Shown here: positions 36,592-45,790 of the stretch, piece after piece
Position numbering within the stretch: the first letter of the stretch is position 1
Layout: each line of letters begins with the position of its first letter
The notes under the pieces: generated by a model
The model's database searches: none
The model's input: the letters and a program-made list of their open reading frames with translations, nothing else
Told to the model about the DNA's origin: nothing
Program-made: the position numbers and the translations under genes
Source: PUPG01 sp964463915
GTDB lineage: Bacteria; Bacteroidota; Bacteroidia; Bacteroidales; UBA7960
Direction: 5' to 3'
Length of the DNA stretch: 64,000 bases
Assembly (NCBI GenBank): GCA_964463915.1
Contig: CAYXEH010000002.1
Location: forward strand, 62,001 to 126,000

Positions 36592-38612
36592 TCATCAAGC
36601 CATTTGAAGAATTCACGCTGCCATAGAATGCCGTTCTGTGGTTGCAGCACCCAGTGACCTTCTTCAGGGAATAACAACAAACGGGACGGAATCCCCTGTA
36701 ACTGCGCAACATTAAACGCCTGAAGCCCCTCAGTATAAGGAACACGGTAGTCCTTGGCTCCGTGGATCACCATCATGGGGGTATCCCAGCGATCCACAAA
36801 TAAATGAGGGGAAAATTCGTAACTGTGGGGTTTGGGATCTTCCCAGTAAGCACCGCCAATGTCATGGTTGGCAAAAAACATTTCTTCTGTACTGCCATAC
36901 CAGCTTTCCAGGTTAAACAGGCCGCAATGTGAAATAAATGCACTGAACCTGTCTTCGTGATGGCCCGCCAGCCAGAATACACTGTAACCTCCATAACTTG
37001 CGCCTACAGCACCCAGACGATTTTCATCCACAAAAGGCTCCTGTTTCACCGCATCAATGGCACTGAGATAATCATCCATATTCTGTCCGCCCCAATCCTC
37101 ACTGATCTGATCATTCCATTCCTGTCCGAAACTCGGGAGACCTCTCCTGTTGGGCGCCACGACAATATAGTCATTGGCCGCCATTATCTGGAAATTCCAG
37201 CGATAAGAGAAAAACTGGCTGACCGCGCTCTGAGGGCCACCGCCGCAATAAAGCAATGCCGGATATTCCCGGTTCGGATCAAAGTTCGGGGGATAGATCA
37301 CCCACACCAGCATCTCCTTACCATCCGTGGTGGTGATCCAGCGTTCCTCCACCTCTCCCATCGGGGTGCGGTCAAGAAGTTCCTGATTCACGAAACTGAT
37401 CTGTTCCTGCTGTCCGCTAAGCGGATCTACAGAAAATATCTCCGTGGGCATTGACATGGACATTCGCTGAGCGATCAGCTGATTGCCCGCAGGAGTCACT
37501 GATTGGTAATTGTGATGACCCTCCGTAAGTTGGGAAATCTCCCTGCGCTCAATATCAAGGGCATAAAGTTGGTAAGTGGCATGAATGCCACTTACAAAAT
37601 AAAGTGTCCGGCTGTCACCGGACCAGGCAAATCCACTGGAACTCTGGTCAAAACCTGCGGAGTAATCCCGGTATTTACCGGTTTCCAGGTCCATAATCAT
37701 AATGCGGTTTTTGTCAGACTCAAAACCTTCCGTAGCCATGCTTTCCCAGGCCATGTATCGACCGTCGGGCGAAAATACCGGATTCTTGTCATAACCGTCA
37801 TTGAAGGGTGTCATATCTGTTACTTCACCGGTTTGGATGTCGTAAAAGTAGATATTGGTATTGGTGCTGATCGCCCAGTCTTTCCCCTCCTTCTTTTTAC
37901 AGGTGTAAGCCAGGTAACGGCCATCGGCACTCCAGACGATCTGCGAGCTTCCTCCGAAAGGCGGCACAGGTGAACTCCAGGGCCCTCCTTCCATGATGTC
38001 ACGACCTGTACCCACCTGTCCGTCTGAATAATCAGCTACAAACACATGGTTGAAAGTGCCGTCGCTCCACTGATCCCAGTGACGGTACATAAGGTCATCG
38101 GCAATACGCGCATTGGCATGTTGCAGGTCAGGATGTTTGTCTTCCGCAGTCTCCTGTATTTTAACCCTTTTGGTGTAATAGATATGCGCCATATCGGGTG
38201 CATACCCAAACCCGGTAATTCCCCCTTCTATGTCTGTGAGCTGTGTCTCATTAGTTCCATCAGGATCCATCTCGAACAACTGGCTGCCATTTCCGGTGGA
38301 CTTCATGAAACCGATACGCTGGCCGTCCGGACGCCAGGTGGCTGATGATTCAGAGACATCCGAATTGGTAATATTCACGGGTTCACCGCCCCCGGCAGGC
38401 ATCACAAAAAGGTCACGCACCCCCTTATTCTCTTCAATATCGTAATGGGTGACCCCATAAAGGATGCTTGTTTCATCAGGAGAAACCCGGACATCACCCA
38501 AACGTCCGAACTCCCAAAGGGTTTCAGGGGTCATCGGTTGCGATTGCCCCATGGAAAATGCAGAAAATGCCATACATAAAAAAATTGTCGTTATAATCCG
38601 TCGAGTCATCAT
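36579..38612 (-). CDS. S9 family prolyl-oligopeptidase-type peptidase, secreted
   Basis: 677 residues with a signal peptide (about 1-23). Residues 30-400 form a WD40/DPP-like beta-propeller (VRVSPDETSILY, TWRPDGQRIGF, VFSPDGRYMAW). The alpha/beta-hydrolase domain has the catalytic triad Ser539 in GASYGGYS, Asp in IHGAKDYRVP and His in EEGHWVLQPQ. It resembles DPP5-type dipeptidyl peptidases, which release dipeptides from the N-terminus. The gene lies 34 bases after recA and overlaps the VanY-like gene, so recA, S9 and vanY-like may form one transcript. Confidence 0.92.
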   Translation of the reverse strand: MMTRRIITTIFLCMAFSAFSMGQSQPMTPETLWEFGRLGDVRVSPDETSILYGVTHYDIEENKGVRDLFVMPAGGGEPVNITNSDVSESSATWRPDGQRIGFMKSTGNGSQLFEMDPDGTNETQLTDIEGGITGFGYAPDMAHIYYTKRVKIQETAEDKHPDLQHANARIADDLMYRHWDQWSDGTFNHVFVADYSDGQVGTGRDIMEGGPWSSPVPPFGGSSQIVWSADGRYLAYTCKKKEGKDWAISTNTNIYFYDIQTGEVTDMTPFNDGYDKNPVFSPDGRYMAWESMATEGFESDKNRIMIMDLETGKYRDYSAGFDQSSSGFAWSGDSRTLYFVSGIHATYQLYALDIERREISQLTEGHHNYQSVTPAGNQLIAQRMSMSMPTEIFSVDPLSGQQEQISFVNQELLDRTPMGEVEERWITTTDGKEMLVWVIYPPNFDPNREYPALLYCGGGPQSAVSQFFSYRWNFQIMAANDYIVVAPNRRGLPSFGQEWNDQISEDWGGQNMDDYLSAIDAVKQEPFVDENRLGAVGASYGGYSVFWLAGHHEDRFSAFISHCGLFNLESWYGSTEEMFFANHDIGGAYWEDPKPHSYEFSPHLFVDRWDTPMMVIHGAKDYRVPYTEGLQAFNVAQLQGIPSRLLLFPEEGHWVLQPQNGILWQREFFKWLDEWLK

Positions 38613-38646
38613 GATTATTGTATTTGGTTAGCACAAGTGTTTCGGT

Positions 38647-39693
38647 TTACGCCTTTTGATTTGCCGTCATGGCTTCTTTGATCTTATTCTCCAGCTCTTC
38701 TGACAGCTCCACATTATCCAGCAGCAGCTGCTTGACAGCATCCCGGCCCTGCCCCAGCCTGGTTTCGCCGTAGCTGAACCATGAACCGGACTTTTTGATG
38801 ATATTGTAGTCTACCGCCAGATCAATGATCTCACCCACTTTGGAGATTCCCTGTCCGTAAATGATATCAAACTCTGCCTGGCGAAAGGGGGGAGCCAGCT
38901 TGTTCTTCACCACTTTCACCCGGGTACGGTTACCGGTAATGCTATCACCTTCCTTGATCTGTGCAGCTCTCCGGATATCGATCCGCACCGACGAATAAAA
39001 TTTCAGGGCATTGCCCCCGGTGGTGGTTTCCGGGTTACCGAACATTACCCCGATCTTCTCCCGTAACTGGTTGATAAAGATACAACAACAATTGGTTTTA
39101 TTGATGGTACCGGTGAGTTTACGAAGGGCCTGAGACATCAGCCGGGCCTGCAATCCCATTTTGGAATCACCCATCTCGCCTTCAATCTCACTTTTTGGTG
39201 TCAATGCAGCCACCGAGTCAATCACAATAATATCGAGTGCCCCCGAACGGATAAGGTTCTCCGCAATCTCCAGCGCCTGCTCACCGTTATCGGGCTGACT
39301 AACCAGCAGATTCTCAATGTCGACACCCAGTTTGCCTGCATAGTTACTGTCGAATGCATTTTCTGCATCAATAAAGGCTGCCACCCCTCCCTGTTTCTGG
39401 GCTTCGGCAATGGCATGAATGGCCAGGGTGGTTTTACCAGATGATTCAGGGCCATAGATTTCCACCACCCTTCCCCTGGGAAGACCACCCGTTCCAAGGG
39501 CCATATCCAGGGTCAGTGATCCGGTGGGGATCACATCCACGGGAACAACTACCGAATCACCCAGCTTCATGATGGTTCCCTTGCCATAAGATTTTTCAAT
39601 TTTGTCAAGGGTCATCTGCAACGCCTTCAACTTTTCCTTGTTAACCGCCTTGTCTTTACCCTGACCGGCAGTTTTTTCCTTTTCAGTGCTCAT
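38647..39693 (-). CDS. recA: RecA recombinase
   Basis: 348 residues. Walker A is GPESSGKTT; VIDSVAALTPKSEIEGEMGDSKMGLQAR and FINQLREKIGVMFGNPETTTGGNALKFY are the conserved RecA core segments. It binds single-stranded DNA and drives strand exchange and repair. Small differences from most homologs are AENAFD in place of AEHAFD and a CCC run in KTNCCCIFINQL. A matching -7 element (TATATTTG) lies upstream. No LexA-type operator is recognised. Confidence 0.98.
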   Translation of the reverse strand: MSTEKEKTAGQGKDKAVNKEKLKALQMTLDKIEKSYGKGTIMKLGDSVVVPVDVIPTGSLTLDMALGTGGLPRGRVVEIYGPESSGKTTLAIHAIAEAQKQGGVAAFIDAENAFDSNYAGKLGVDIENLLVSQPDNGEQALEIAENLIRSGALDIIVIDSVAALTPKSEIEGEMGDSKMGLQARLMSQALRKLTGTINKTNCCCIFINQLREKIGVMFGNPETTTGGNALKFYSSVRIDIRRAAQIKEGDSITGNRTRVKVVKNKLAPPFRQAEFDIIYGQGISKVGEIIDLAVDYNIIKKSGSWFSYGETRLGQGRDAVKQLLLDNVELSEELENKIKEAMTANQKA

Positions 39694-39732
39694 GAGAGTC
39701 GTTTTTTATGTTTTGAAGAATATTTATTTTCC

Positions 39733-39740
39733 CAAATATA
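39733..39740 (-). promoter_or_regulatory. -7 promoter element for recA
   Basis: TATATTTG on the minus strand matches TAnnTTTG, with a TTCG 18 bases upstream in the place of the -33 TTTG. It lies about 40 bases before the recA ATG. Confidence 0.6.
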
Positions 39741-39767
39741 CAATTATATTTCTTTTATCGAATTTTA

Positions 39768-40388
39768 TCACCTATAAATGTGCACAATCTTTTTGGTGGC
39801 AAAAAACGGTTCTACGAAAAAACCGGACAGCTCAAAAATGGTATAATGCCAGTTCAAACCAGCCAGATCCTCTGAGAAATCACCGCCTTTCAGGTACAAT
39901 ACCCCGTTGGGAATTACATGCCGTGATTCATTCCGGAGATTGTGCTTCACCCACGACATAAATAAGGGGAGCGGTTTAACAGCCCGGCTGACTATAAAAT
40001 CAAACCTTTCGTCAACTTCCTCCACCCGGCACTGACTGGCCTTCACATTGTCAAGCCCGAGTTTTTCAACCACATCCCGCACCACCTTTACTTTCTTACC
40101 AATGGAGTCCACCAGCAAAAAATTCGTGTCCGGGTTACAGATGGCCAACGGGATACCCGGGAAACCTCCCCCGGTTCCCACATCCATAACGGAAGCCCCT
40201 GGCTTAAATCCAACTACTTTATAGATGGCCAGAGAATGCATTACATGACGCAGATAAAAGTGCGCCATGTCTTTTCTTGAGATCAAATTGATTTTTTGGT
40301 TCCAGTCCTCGTAAATGGGCCCCAGTGCCTCAAGTTTCTTCAACTGGTCAGCACTCAGGCCGGTGAAATATTTTTTGAGGGTTTCCAT
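39768..40388 (-). CDS. rsmG: 16S rRNA (guanine527-N7)-methyltransferase RsmG
   Basis: 206 residues. It begins METLKKYFTGLSADQLKKLE and has NLISRKD, the SAM-binding motif MDVGTGGGFPGIPLA, a DSIGKKVKVV stretch and FIVSRAVKPL, all typical of RsmG. It methylates G527 of 16S rRNA. It lies upstream of recA with a 74-base gap that holds the recA promoter. The gene on the other strand (GH73) begins 70 bases away in divergent orientation. Confidence 0.95.
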   Translation of the reverse strand: METLKKYFTGLSADQLKKLEALGPIYEDWNQKINLISRKDMAHFYLRHVMHSLAIYKVVGFKPGASVMDVGTGGGFPGIPLAICNPDTNFLLVDSIGKKVKVVRDVVEKLGLDNVKASQCRVEEVDERFDFIVSRAVKPLPLFMSWVKHNLRNESRHVIPNGVLYLKGGDFSEDLAGLNWHYTIFELSGFFVEPFFATKKIVHIYR

Positions 40389-40409
40389 TTACAAGTAAAG
40401 GAATTGGTG

Positions 40410-40417
40410 TATTTTTG
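40410..40417 (+). promoter_or_regulatory. -7 promoter element for the GH73-LysM gene
   Basis: TATTTTTG matches TAnnTTTG and lies 42 bases before the ATG at 40459. The only earlier in-frame start is a TTG at 40426, only nine bases past the element, so it supports the ATG start. Confidence 0.5.
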
Positions 40418-40458
40418 AGACTTGTTTGAGTCTGTTTGAACTATCAAAAATAGTGTTT

Positions 40459-41478
40459 ATGCATCAATTTTTGCAAGGCATTTTTAAAAAGCTGCTGATT
40501 TGTGCATTGGCACTTCCCTCAGGAGTTTTCGCACAACAAAAGGAGTCGTTCCCCGAATATATCGATAAGTATAAATACATTGCCATGGCTGAGATGCGCC
40601 AGTCGGGCATACCTGCCAGTATCAAGCTGGCCCAGGCCATCCTGGAATCCGGCCTGGGGAAGAGCCAGCTGGCCCTGGAGGCCAACAACCACTTCGGGAT
40701 CAAATGCCACGACTGGACCGGAGGGACCTATTATTATGATGACGACGAAGTGGATGAATGTTTCCGGGTTTACCACAACCCCCTGCATTCTTTCCTTGAC
40801 CACACCGAGTTTTTGACCAACCGGCCACGGTATGCCTTTTTGTTTGCCCTGGAGCCAACCAATTATGAGGCATGGGCACACGGGCTCAGCCAGGCCGGTT
40901 ACGCCACCAATCCACGCTACCCGGCCATGCTCATCCGACTGATCAGGGAACACGAACTCCATCAGTACGACAAAAAAGCCCTTGACCCGGACTATCATAT
41001 TGCAGACAAGTGGTTTATTGATGACCGGGAAGACTCAGGACGAAGCACAGCTATATCCGACAATGCCCCTGATTCTGATTTTGCCCCGGCAACGGCCACC
41101 GGCAGACGACAAATCCGGGAATACAACCGCATTGATTACGTAGTGGCCCGCGAAGGGGATACCCCTCAATCGCTGGCCAGGGAAATGAATGTTCGTCAAT
41201 GGCAGATCATTCGCTACAACGACCTGGGAGACAATGCACAACTCACGCCCGGGCAAAAGGTTTTCCTGCAGCCTAAAAGACGGCGTGGCGGAGCCGACCA
41301 CCATATTGCGCGTGCAGACGATACCATGCGGGGGATTTCCCAGGAATATGGCATCCGCATTGAAAACCTGTACCGGCGCAACGACATGACTTACGGGATG
41401 GAGCCCGAGCCCGGGCAAAAAATTTTATTGCGGGGGTACAAAGGTTCTTTTATTGAGTACCTGATGAGGAGGCCCTAA
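40459..41478 (+). CDS. GH73 glucosaminidase with two LysM domains
   Basis: 339 residues from the ATG at 40459, which begins a signal peptide (LLICALALPSGVFAQ). The Flg_J/GH73 domain spans about residues 30-165: SIKLAQAILESGLGKSQLA holds the catalytic Glu, NNHFGIKCH and YATNPRYPAML are the other family segments. Two LysM domains follow (VVAREGDTPQSLAREMN and IARADDTMRGISQEYG), which bind peptidoglycan. It would cut between N-acetylglucosamine and N-acetylmuramic acid in the cell wall. The lysO remnants begin 53 bases after its stop. Confidence 0.93.
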   Translation: MHQFLQGIFKKLLICALALPSGVFAQQKESFPEYIDKYKYIAMAEMRQSGIPASIKLAQAILESGLGKSQLALEANNHFGIKCHDWTGGTYYYDDDEVDECFRVYHNPLHSFLDHTEFLTNRPRYAFLFALEPTNYEAWAHGLSQAGYATNPRYPAMLIRLIREHELHQYDKKALDPDYHIADKWFIDDREDSGRSTAISDNAPDSDFAPATATGRRQIREYNRIDYVVAREGDTPQSLAREMNVRQWQIIRYNDLGDNAQLTPGQKVFLQPKRRRGGADHHIARADDTMRGISQEYGIRIENLYRRNDMTYGMEPEPGQKILLRGYKGSFIEYLMRRP

Positions 41479-41531
41479 TTGCTTTCAATTACCGGTCCGC
41501 TGAAAAACACCTGAAATCAAACGATTACAAT

Positions 41532-41803
41532 ATGATGGAAATACTTTTACTGATGTTCGGAGGAATACTTGCGGGCTACCTGTTGCGGCGGGAGGTCAGG
41601 CTGATCCGCTTCCTGGAAAACTGATCATCTGGAGTATTTTTTTGTTGTTGTTCTTTCTTGGCTTAGCCATTGGCGGGAACCCGGTAATCATGGCAGGGCT
41701 GCCGTCGCTGGGACTTTCCGCCCTGGTACTGAGTATGGCGGGTGTCCCTGGCAGCGTGTTGCTGGCATTGCTGCTCTGGAAGGTTTATTTTTCCCGGAAG
41801 TGA
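41532..41803 (+). pseudogene. lysO N-terminal half (DUF340), frameshifted
   Basis: The first frame runs 30 codons (MMEILLLMFGGILAGYLL onward) and stops at a TGA at 41622. In the next frame, from CTG at 41621, reading continues to a TGA at 41801 as LIIWSIFLLLFFLGLAIGG and GLPSLGLSALVLSMAGVP. Together these make about 90 residues that match the small N-terminal LysO protein (lysine exporter, formerly YbjE). A run of four A residues at 41617-41620, where five would keep the frame, explains the break. It may be a true mutation or a sequencing error. The companion gene downstream is cut short as well, which argues for decay. Confidence 0.75.
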
Positions 41804-41937
41804 ACGCCACAAAGACACGGCCCCCGAATAAAACAACCATGCGTAAAAGATATCCCTGCCGGCAAATATAAAACCTCGTACAGCAAACCAGAAGACAGGT
41901 TAACAGGAAGCAAAAGAAAGTATAATCCGCCGGTTTT

Positions 41938-42180
41938 ATGAGAAACAGTCTGTACATTGTATTGTTTTTTGCGGCCGGAGTACTCTTCGGATATGCAGGC
42001 TGGCTTCCTGCCACAGTCACAGATTCGGCTGCCAGCAGCTATGCCCTTTACCTGCTGATGCTGCTGGCAGGGATCAGCATCGGGGCCGACAGGCGTCTCT
42101 TCAGCCTCCTCAGTCACGCAATATTTACTGGTTCACCCAACGGCTTCCGTTACCGCTTTATCACGACCCTTGCCTCATAG
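41938..42180 (+). pseudogene. lysO C-terminal half, truncated
   Basis: An 80-codon frame. The first 59 or so residues (RNSLYIVLFFAAGVLFGYAG, then SSYALYLLMLLAGISIGADRRLF) look like the start of the larger LysO protein, which is normally about 200 residues. After roughly 42115 the reading becomes unlike the family (HAIFTGSPNGFRYRF) and ends at 42180, running 31 bases into the 3' end of the convergent comEC gene. The loss of some 140 residues would remove most membrane helices, so a working transporter is unlikely. Confidence 0.7.
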
Positions 42181-44465
42181 GCTCCCTGCCGGGACACATC
42201 CCAGGAAGCCACCCCGGCTTCATGGCATACTTCTGTCCACTGCCGAGCATTTCGGGGGTTGACCGGCCCGTCAATGATCACTTTTCCGGGCCGGATAAAT
42301 TGTAGTAAAGCCCCCAGATCAAGGCGGGGATTCCCCGTCAACAACAGGTAATCAATATCCACCCCTCCGCCCTTGGTAAGCCGGTCCATGTCCGACGTTC
42401 CTCCGGTCCTTCCCCTTTCCCTATGCGGCCCTCCATTGGCCTCAACCAGTAGCCGACCACCAGATTCCTCATTGCCCAATGGTACCCTATGCGGCCCTCC
42501 ATTGGCCTCCCGATTCATATAGAGCAATCCGCTGTCGGGTTCCCGTTCCGGATCCGGTCCCGCCACTGCTGGAAGCTGAAGCAGCCATGACGGGGAATGC
42601 TCTGATACAATCAACATACGGATCTCTTCAAATACAACCAGACCTCCCCGTCTGACCAACCGCCCGTTCACAAACATCGTATCGCTGTTTTCCACCGGGA
42701 TATGGGTCACCTCACGGGTGCCCCGGCGTATCCGGTTACCTGAAACATGAAAATCAACCTGCGCAGGATCCTCCGCCAACTCTTCCCCTGCCAGCACCAG
42801 GACATGCTTCCCTGAAAAAAAGTCCACCACACTGTTGCGGCCGACGTCATACACCACAAGATGCCGTTGCCCCCGGTTTTTCGCATCCCGGAAGGAAAAA
42901 TAAACAACAAACAACAGGCCGCACAGGCAGGCCAATACCAGGCCACCCCGACGGCCAGACACAAAATACAGGCAGGCAGACAGTAACAAACCGGACAAAA
43001 GAAATAGCCCGGCCGGTCCCAGGTAAACCCCGGACAGGGTGGAATAAGGAAGGCCCTCCACAAAAGAGACGGACTGATGGAGCAGCGAAACAAGTACAGA
43101 CAACATCCGGGCAATGAATGAAGCAGCAACAGGGATGGGAGATAAAACCAGGATAAGCAATGCAAGGTAAATGATCAACCCGGCCAGTGGAATCGCCACC
43201 AGATTGGTAAGCAGAAAGTAATTCGGAAACTGATTGAAATAATACAGGGCCAGGGGACCCGTGGCCAGCTGGGCGGCAATGGAGACAGAAGATATCCCCC
43301 ATATTTTTCCGGCAATAGGGTTTTTTACCCTGATCAAACGGTTGATCCCGGGCTGCAGCGCTACAATGCTGATCACAGCCAGGTAAGAAAGCTGAAAACC
43401 GATCCGGGTAATGATAAAAGGATTGACCAGCACCAGCACAAAGGCGGAAGCTGCCAGTGTATTGTAAATATTGGCGGGTCGTCTGAAACTCTGCCCAATG
43501 GCTACAAAAGAGAACATCACTGAAGCCCTCAGCACCGATGGGGAGAAGCCGGTAATGGCCGCATACATCCATATACACAGCAAGATCAGTATGGTCTGCC
43601 AGGTCCTTCCCCCGGGCAGACGCCCCATAAAACCAAACAGGGTTTTCAGCACCATAAAAATGATGCCCACATGCAGGCCTGACACGCAAAGTACATGCAT
43701 GGCCCCCGCACCGGCAAAGGCCTGCTGCAGGTCTTCATCCAGGTATTCCCGGTAACCAAGCAGCAGGGCTGACACCACCGCCAGTTCATCCCCTGTGAGG
43801 CCGTTCCGGCGGAAAATATCCATGGCCCCGTGTCGCAATGAAAGAGCGGCTCGTATCAAAACCCGCCCCTTGTTGTGACCCGTGGCATGCCATTGTCCCG
43901 ATGGAATATAGGCAGAATGGTACACATTGCCCATGGCCAGAAACCGGCTGTAATTGAAGGCACCCGGGTTGCCCGGCGGCCCCGGCACCTCAAACCGGGA
44001 CGGGATCAGCAGTTCGTCGCCATACCCCAGGCCGGCAGCCAGGCTGTCCTTTTCCAGGTAAAGCATCAGGCGCCCGGTTACCCGCCTTTGCAGGCTGTCG
44101 TTGCCCTGCATTCTGGCAGCAACCATCACCCGGAAACTGTTGGCCCGTTCAGATACCGGCTCCCTGATCCGGACCAACAAATAGCTGTCTTCTGTATCCT
44201 CAAAATGACTGAAATGAGTGGGATAAAGTAACTGGTTGTGTTGCATCGCAAGCTGAAACCCCCCGGCAAGCAGTGAAAGGGAAACACATGCCCCATAGAT
44301 CCAGCGCAAAGCGTACGCCTGAGAGGGAACCCAAAGGACCAGCAGACAGAGCCCGAAAAAAAATCCGGTAAGCCAGTACCCCGTTGAAAGCGCCACCAGG
44401 TCACCGGCCGACAAATAAATGACCACTCCCATAAGAAATGGGAACAGAAGTTTTGGTAAAGGCAT
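42150..44465 (-). CDS. comEC: ComEC/Rec2-type DNA uptake channel protein
   Basis: 771 residues with about ten membrane helices. Residues 1-200 are the DUF4131 region (OB-like, with PGPPGNPGAFNYSRFLAMGNVY), and 210-480 the competence domain with GYREYLDEDLQQAFAGAGAMHVLCVSGLHVGIIF. The C-terminal part lacks a complete metallo-beta-lactamase domain, a form often seen in Bacteroidota. It would carry single-stranded DNA across the inner membrane. The C-terminal linker holds an in-frame duplication (42419-42509) that repeats EANGGPHR after 22 codons. An AT-rich hairpin lies directly before its start. Confidence 0.92.
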   Translation of the reverse strand: MPLPKLLFPFLMGVVIYLSAGDLVALSTGYWLTGFFFGLCLLVLWVPSQAYALRWIYGACVSLSLLAGGFQLAMQHNQLLYPTHFSHFEDTEDSYLLVRIREPVSERANSFRVMVAARMQGNDSLQRRVTGRLMLYLEKDSLAAGLGYGDELLIPSRFEVPGPPGNPGAFNYSRFLAMGNVYHSAYIPSGQWHATGHNKGRVLIRAALSLRHGAMDIFRRNGLTGDELAVVSALLLGYREYLDEDLQQAFAGAGAMHVLCVSGLHVGIIFMVLKTLFGFMGRLPGGRTWQTILILLCIWMYAAITGFSPSVLRASVMFSFVAIGQSFRRPANIYNTLAASAFVLVLVNPFIITRIGFQLSYLAVISIVALQPGINRLIRVKNPIAGKIWGISSVSIAAQLATGPLALYYFNQFPNYFLLTNLVAIPLAGLIIYLALLILVLSPIPVAASFIARMLSVLVSLLHQSVSFVEGLPYSTLSGVYLGPAGLFLLSGLLLSACLYFVSGRRGGLVLACLCGLLFVVYFSFRDAKNRGQRHLVVYDVGRNSVVDFFSGKHVLVLAGEELAEDPAQVDFHVSGNRIRRGTREVTHIPVENSDTMFVNGRLVRRGGLVVFEEIRMLIVSEHSPSWLLQLPAVAGPDPEREPDSGLLYMNREANGGPHRVPLGNEESGGRLLVEANGGPHRERGRTGGTSDMDRLTKGGGVDIDYLLLTGNPRLDLGALLQFIRPGKVIIDGPVNPRNARQWTEVCHEAGVASWDVSRQGAYEARVVIKR
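42419..42509. repeat. In-frame 25-bp direct repeat inside comEC
   Basis: The same 25 bases, starting CCCTATGCGGCCCTCCATTG, occur at 42419-42443 and 42485-42509, a period of 66 bases or 22 codons. It lies in a variable linker near the ComEC C-terminus. Confidence 0.85.
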
Positions 44466-44479
44466 CCGGCAGTTCTGTT

Positions 44480-44504
44480 AAAAGTATTTAATAAAAATAC
44501 TTTT
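44480..44504. terminator. AT-rich hairpin between SpoIID-like gene and comEC
   Basis: AAAAGTATTT (44480-44489) pairs with AAATACTTTT (44495-44504) over a 5-base loop, with a T-rich flank on both strands. It sits 15 bases before the comEC ATG on the minus strand. It may end the SpoIID-gene transcript; the same bases contain TACTTTTA, a possible -7 element for comEC. Confidence 0.5.
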
Positions 44505-44624
44505 TTCAGCACCGGATCTCCCGGAATGAAGAACCGTATCCGGTAAACGGAATTTTCTTGTATACGAATGGTTCCCTTCCCTGCAGAAGATTTTCCGGTC
44601 ACCCTGAAAGGGGTTATAAACGAT

Positions 44625-45764
44625 TTATTCCAATGTACGGATGGTGACTCCCTGATAGTAAAACCGGATGATCTCAGCGGCCGGATAACCCTTTTGGGCC
44701 ATTACCATAGCGCCTTCCTGGCACAGACCCACCCCATGGCCATATCCCCTGCCTCTTACGTGGATCATGTCATTGAAGGGAGAAAAAGAAAAAAAGGTAC
44801 TCCTGAAATTGAACCGGTTACGCAACAAGGTAAGCCTGACTTCATCAAATGGATGCAACACATATTTGCGGCTCAATTGGGTGAAATTTAAAAGCTGTTC
44901 TTCCTGTTCTGCTGAAGGGTTAATGGAAAAATACTCTTCCAGGAAGCCGAAAAACTCACTGCGAGGAATACTGGTTTCCCATCTGGCGCCTGGTTGTTGT
45001 ATACAAAAACTGTCAGTAACACTTTTCAGGTAAGATTGCGGGCGTTGCCAGGCATTTTCGGAGGCCACGGTTTCCCCCCCGCAATTGGCATGATATACCG
45101 CGTTGATCAGTTCATCCTGCTCATCCACCACTACATCCCCACGGGTCAGGGCCACAGCCTGAATGATGTCTGCATACCCACTGCGGCTATAGTAAGCCTG
45201 GCAATGCACCCCATCACACACGTGATAGTCGGAGTGCCCGTTTACCTCCCCGTTTCTCAGGGCATAGGTACGGGCAATGATCGCCTGTACCTTGTAATAC
45301 TCCATATCGTGCATCCAGCCTGACTCCGACTGCACCACGCCCGCCACATAATTATCTACAGCCACACGGTTTACTATCACAAGACGTTCTTCCCCGGCAC
45401 GCACAACCAGGTCATCATCATACATCCGGTAAGGATGACCCTCGACATGAATTACCAGAAAATTCTCCCAACGGTGCCCTTGAAAAACCACCTCAGACCG
45501 CATATAAAAGGTGGAATCCTCCAGAGTGATCCCGCAATGTTCCCCCATCAGGGCAATTTTAACGGGTTGATGTTTTTCCAGTTCAACCACCGGCTGACCA
45601 TCGATGTCCGTAAGAAGGTAACCGCCAGCGGCTGGTACAACAGTGACGTGCTGAATGGGCTGGCCGGAGAAAATGCCCACATCAATCATTTCAGGATGAA
45701 GCTGATCTGCACGGGCAGAAACAAACAGAAGAAAAACCAGGGAACCCAGGACAATGCGCCACAT
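44625..45764 (-). CDS. SpoIID/LytB domain protein
   Basis: 379 residues with a signal peptide (WRIVLGSLVFLLFVSARA). The SpoIID domain covers about 115-379: VDNYVAGVVQSESG holds the catalytic Glu known for SpoIID, QAIIARTYALRN and CDGVHCQAYYS follow, ANCGGETVASENAW and GRGYGHGVGLCQEGAMVMAQ are the C-terminal family motifs. In sporulating bacteria SpoIID is a lytic transglycosylase on peptidoglycan that lacks side peptides; in Bacteroidota the role is less clear but is probably in wall remodelling. It begins 26 bases after lpxB, in the common Bacteroidota order surE, small membrane gene, lpxB, SpoIID, comEC. Confidence 0.9.
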   Translation of the reverse strand: MWRIVLGSLVFLLFVSARADQLHPEMIDVGIFSGQPIQHVTVVPAAGGYLLTDIDGQPVVELEKHQPVKIALMGEHCGITLEDSTFYMRSEVVFQGHRWENFLVIHVEGHPYRMYDDDLVVRAGEERLVIVNRVAVDNYVAGVVQSESGWMHDMEYYKVQAIIARTYALRNGEVNGHSDYHVCDGVHCQAYYSRSGYADIIQAVALTRGDVVVDEQDELINAVYHANCGGETVASENAWQRPQSYLKSVTDSFCIQQPGARWETSIPRSEFFGFLEEYFSINPSAEQEEQLLNFTQLSRKYVLHPFDEVRLTLLRNRFNFRSTFFSFSPFNDMIHVRGRGYGHGVGLCQEGAMVMAQKGYPAAEIIRFYYQGVTIRTLE

Positions 45765-45790
45765 ATTCTACCATTTACACAAACGAACCT

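Noticed and set aside
41608..41626. Programmed -1 frameshift in lysO
   Set aside because: The sequence at the shift does not fit the usual slippery heptamer, and the downstream lysO half is truncated, so decay or a sequencing error is more likely.
44625..45764. A sporulation gene (SpoIID)
   Set aside because: SpoIID/LytB domains are widespread in non-sporulating Bacteroidota and no other sporulation gene is present.
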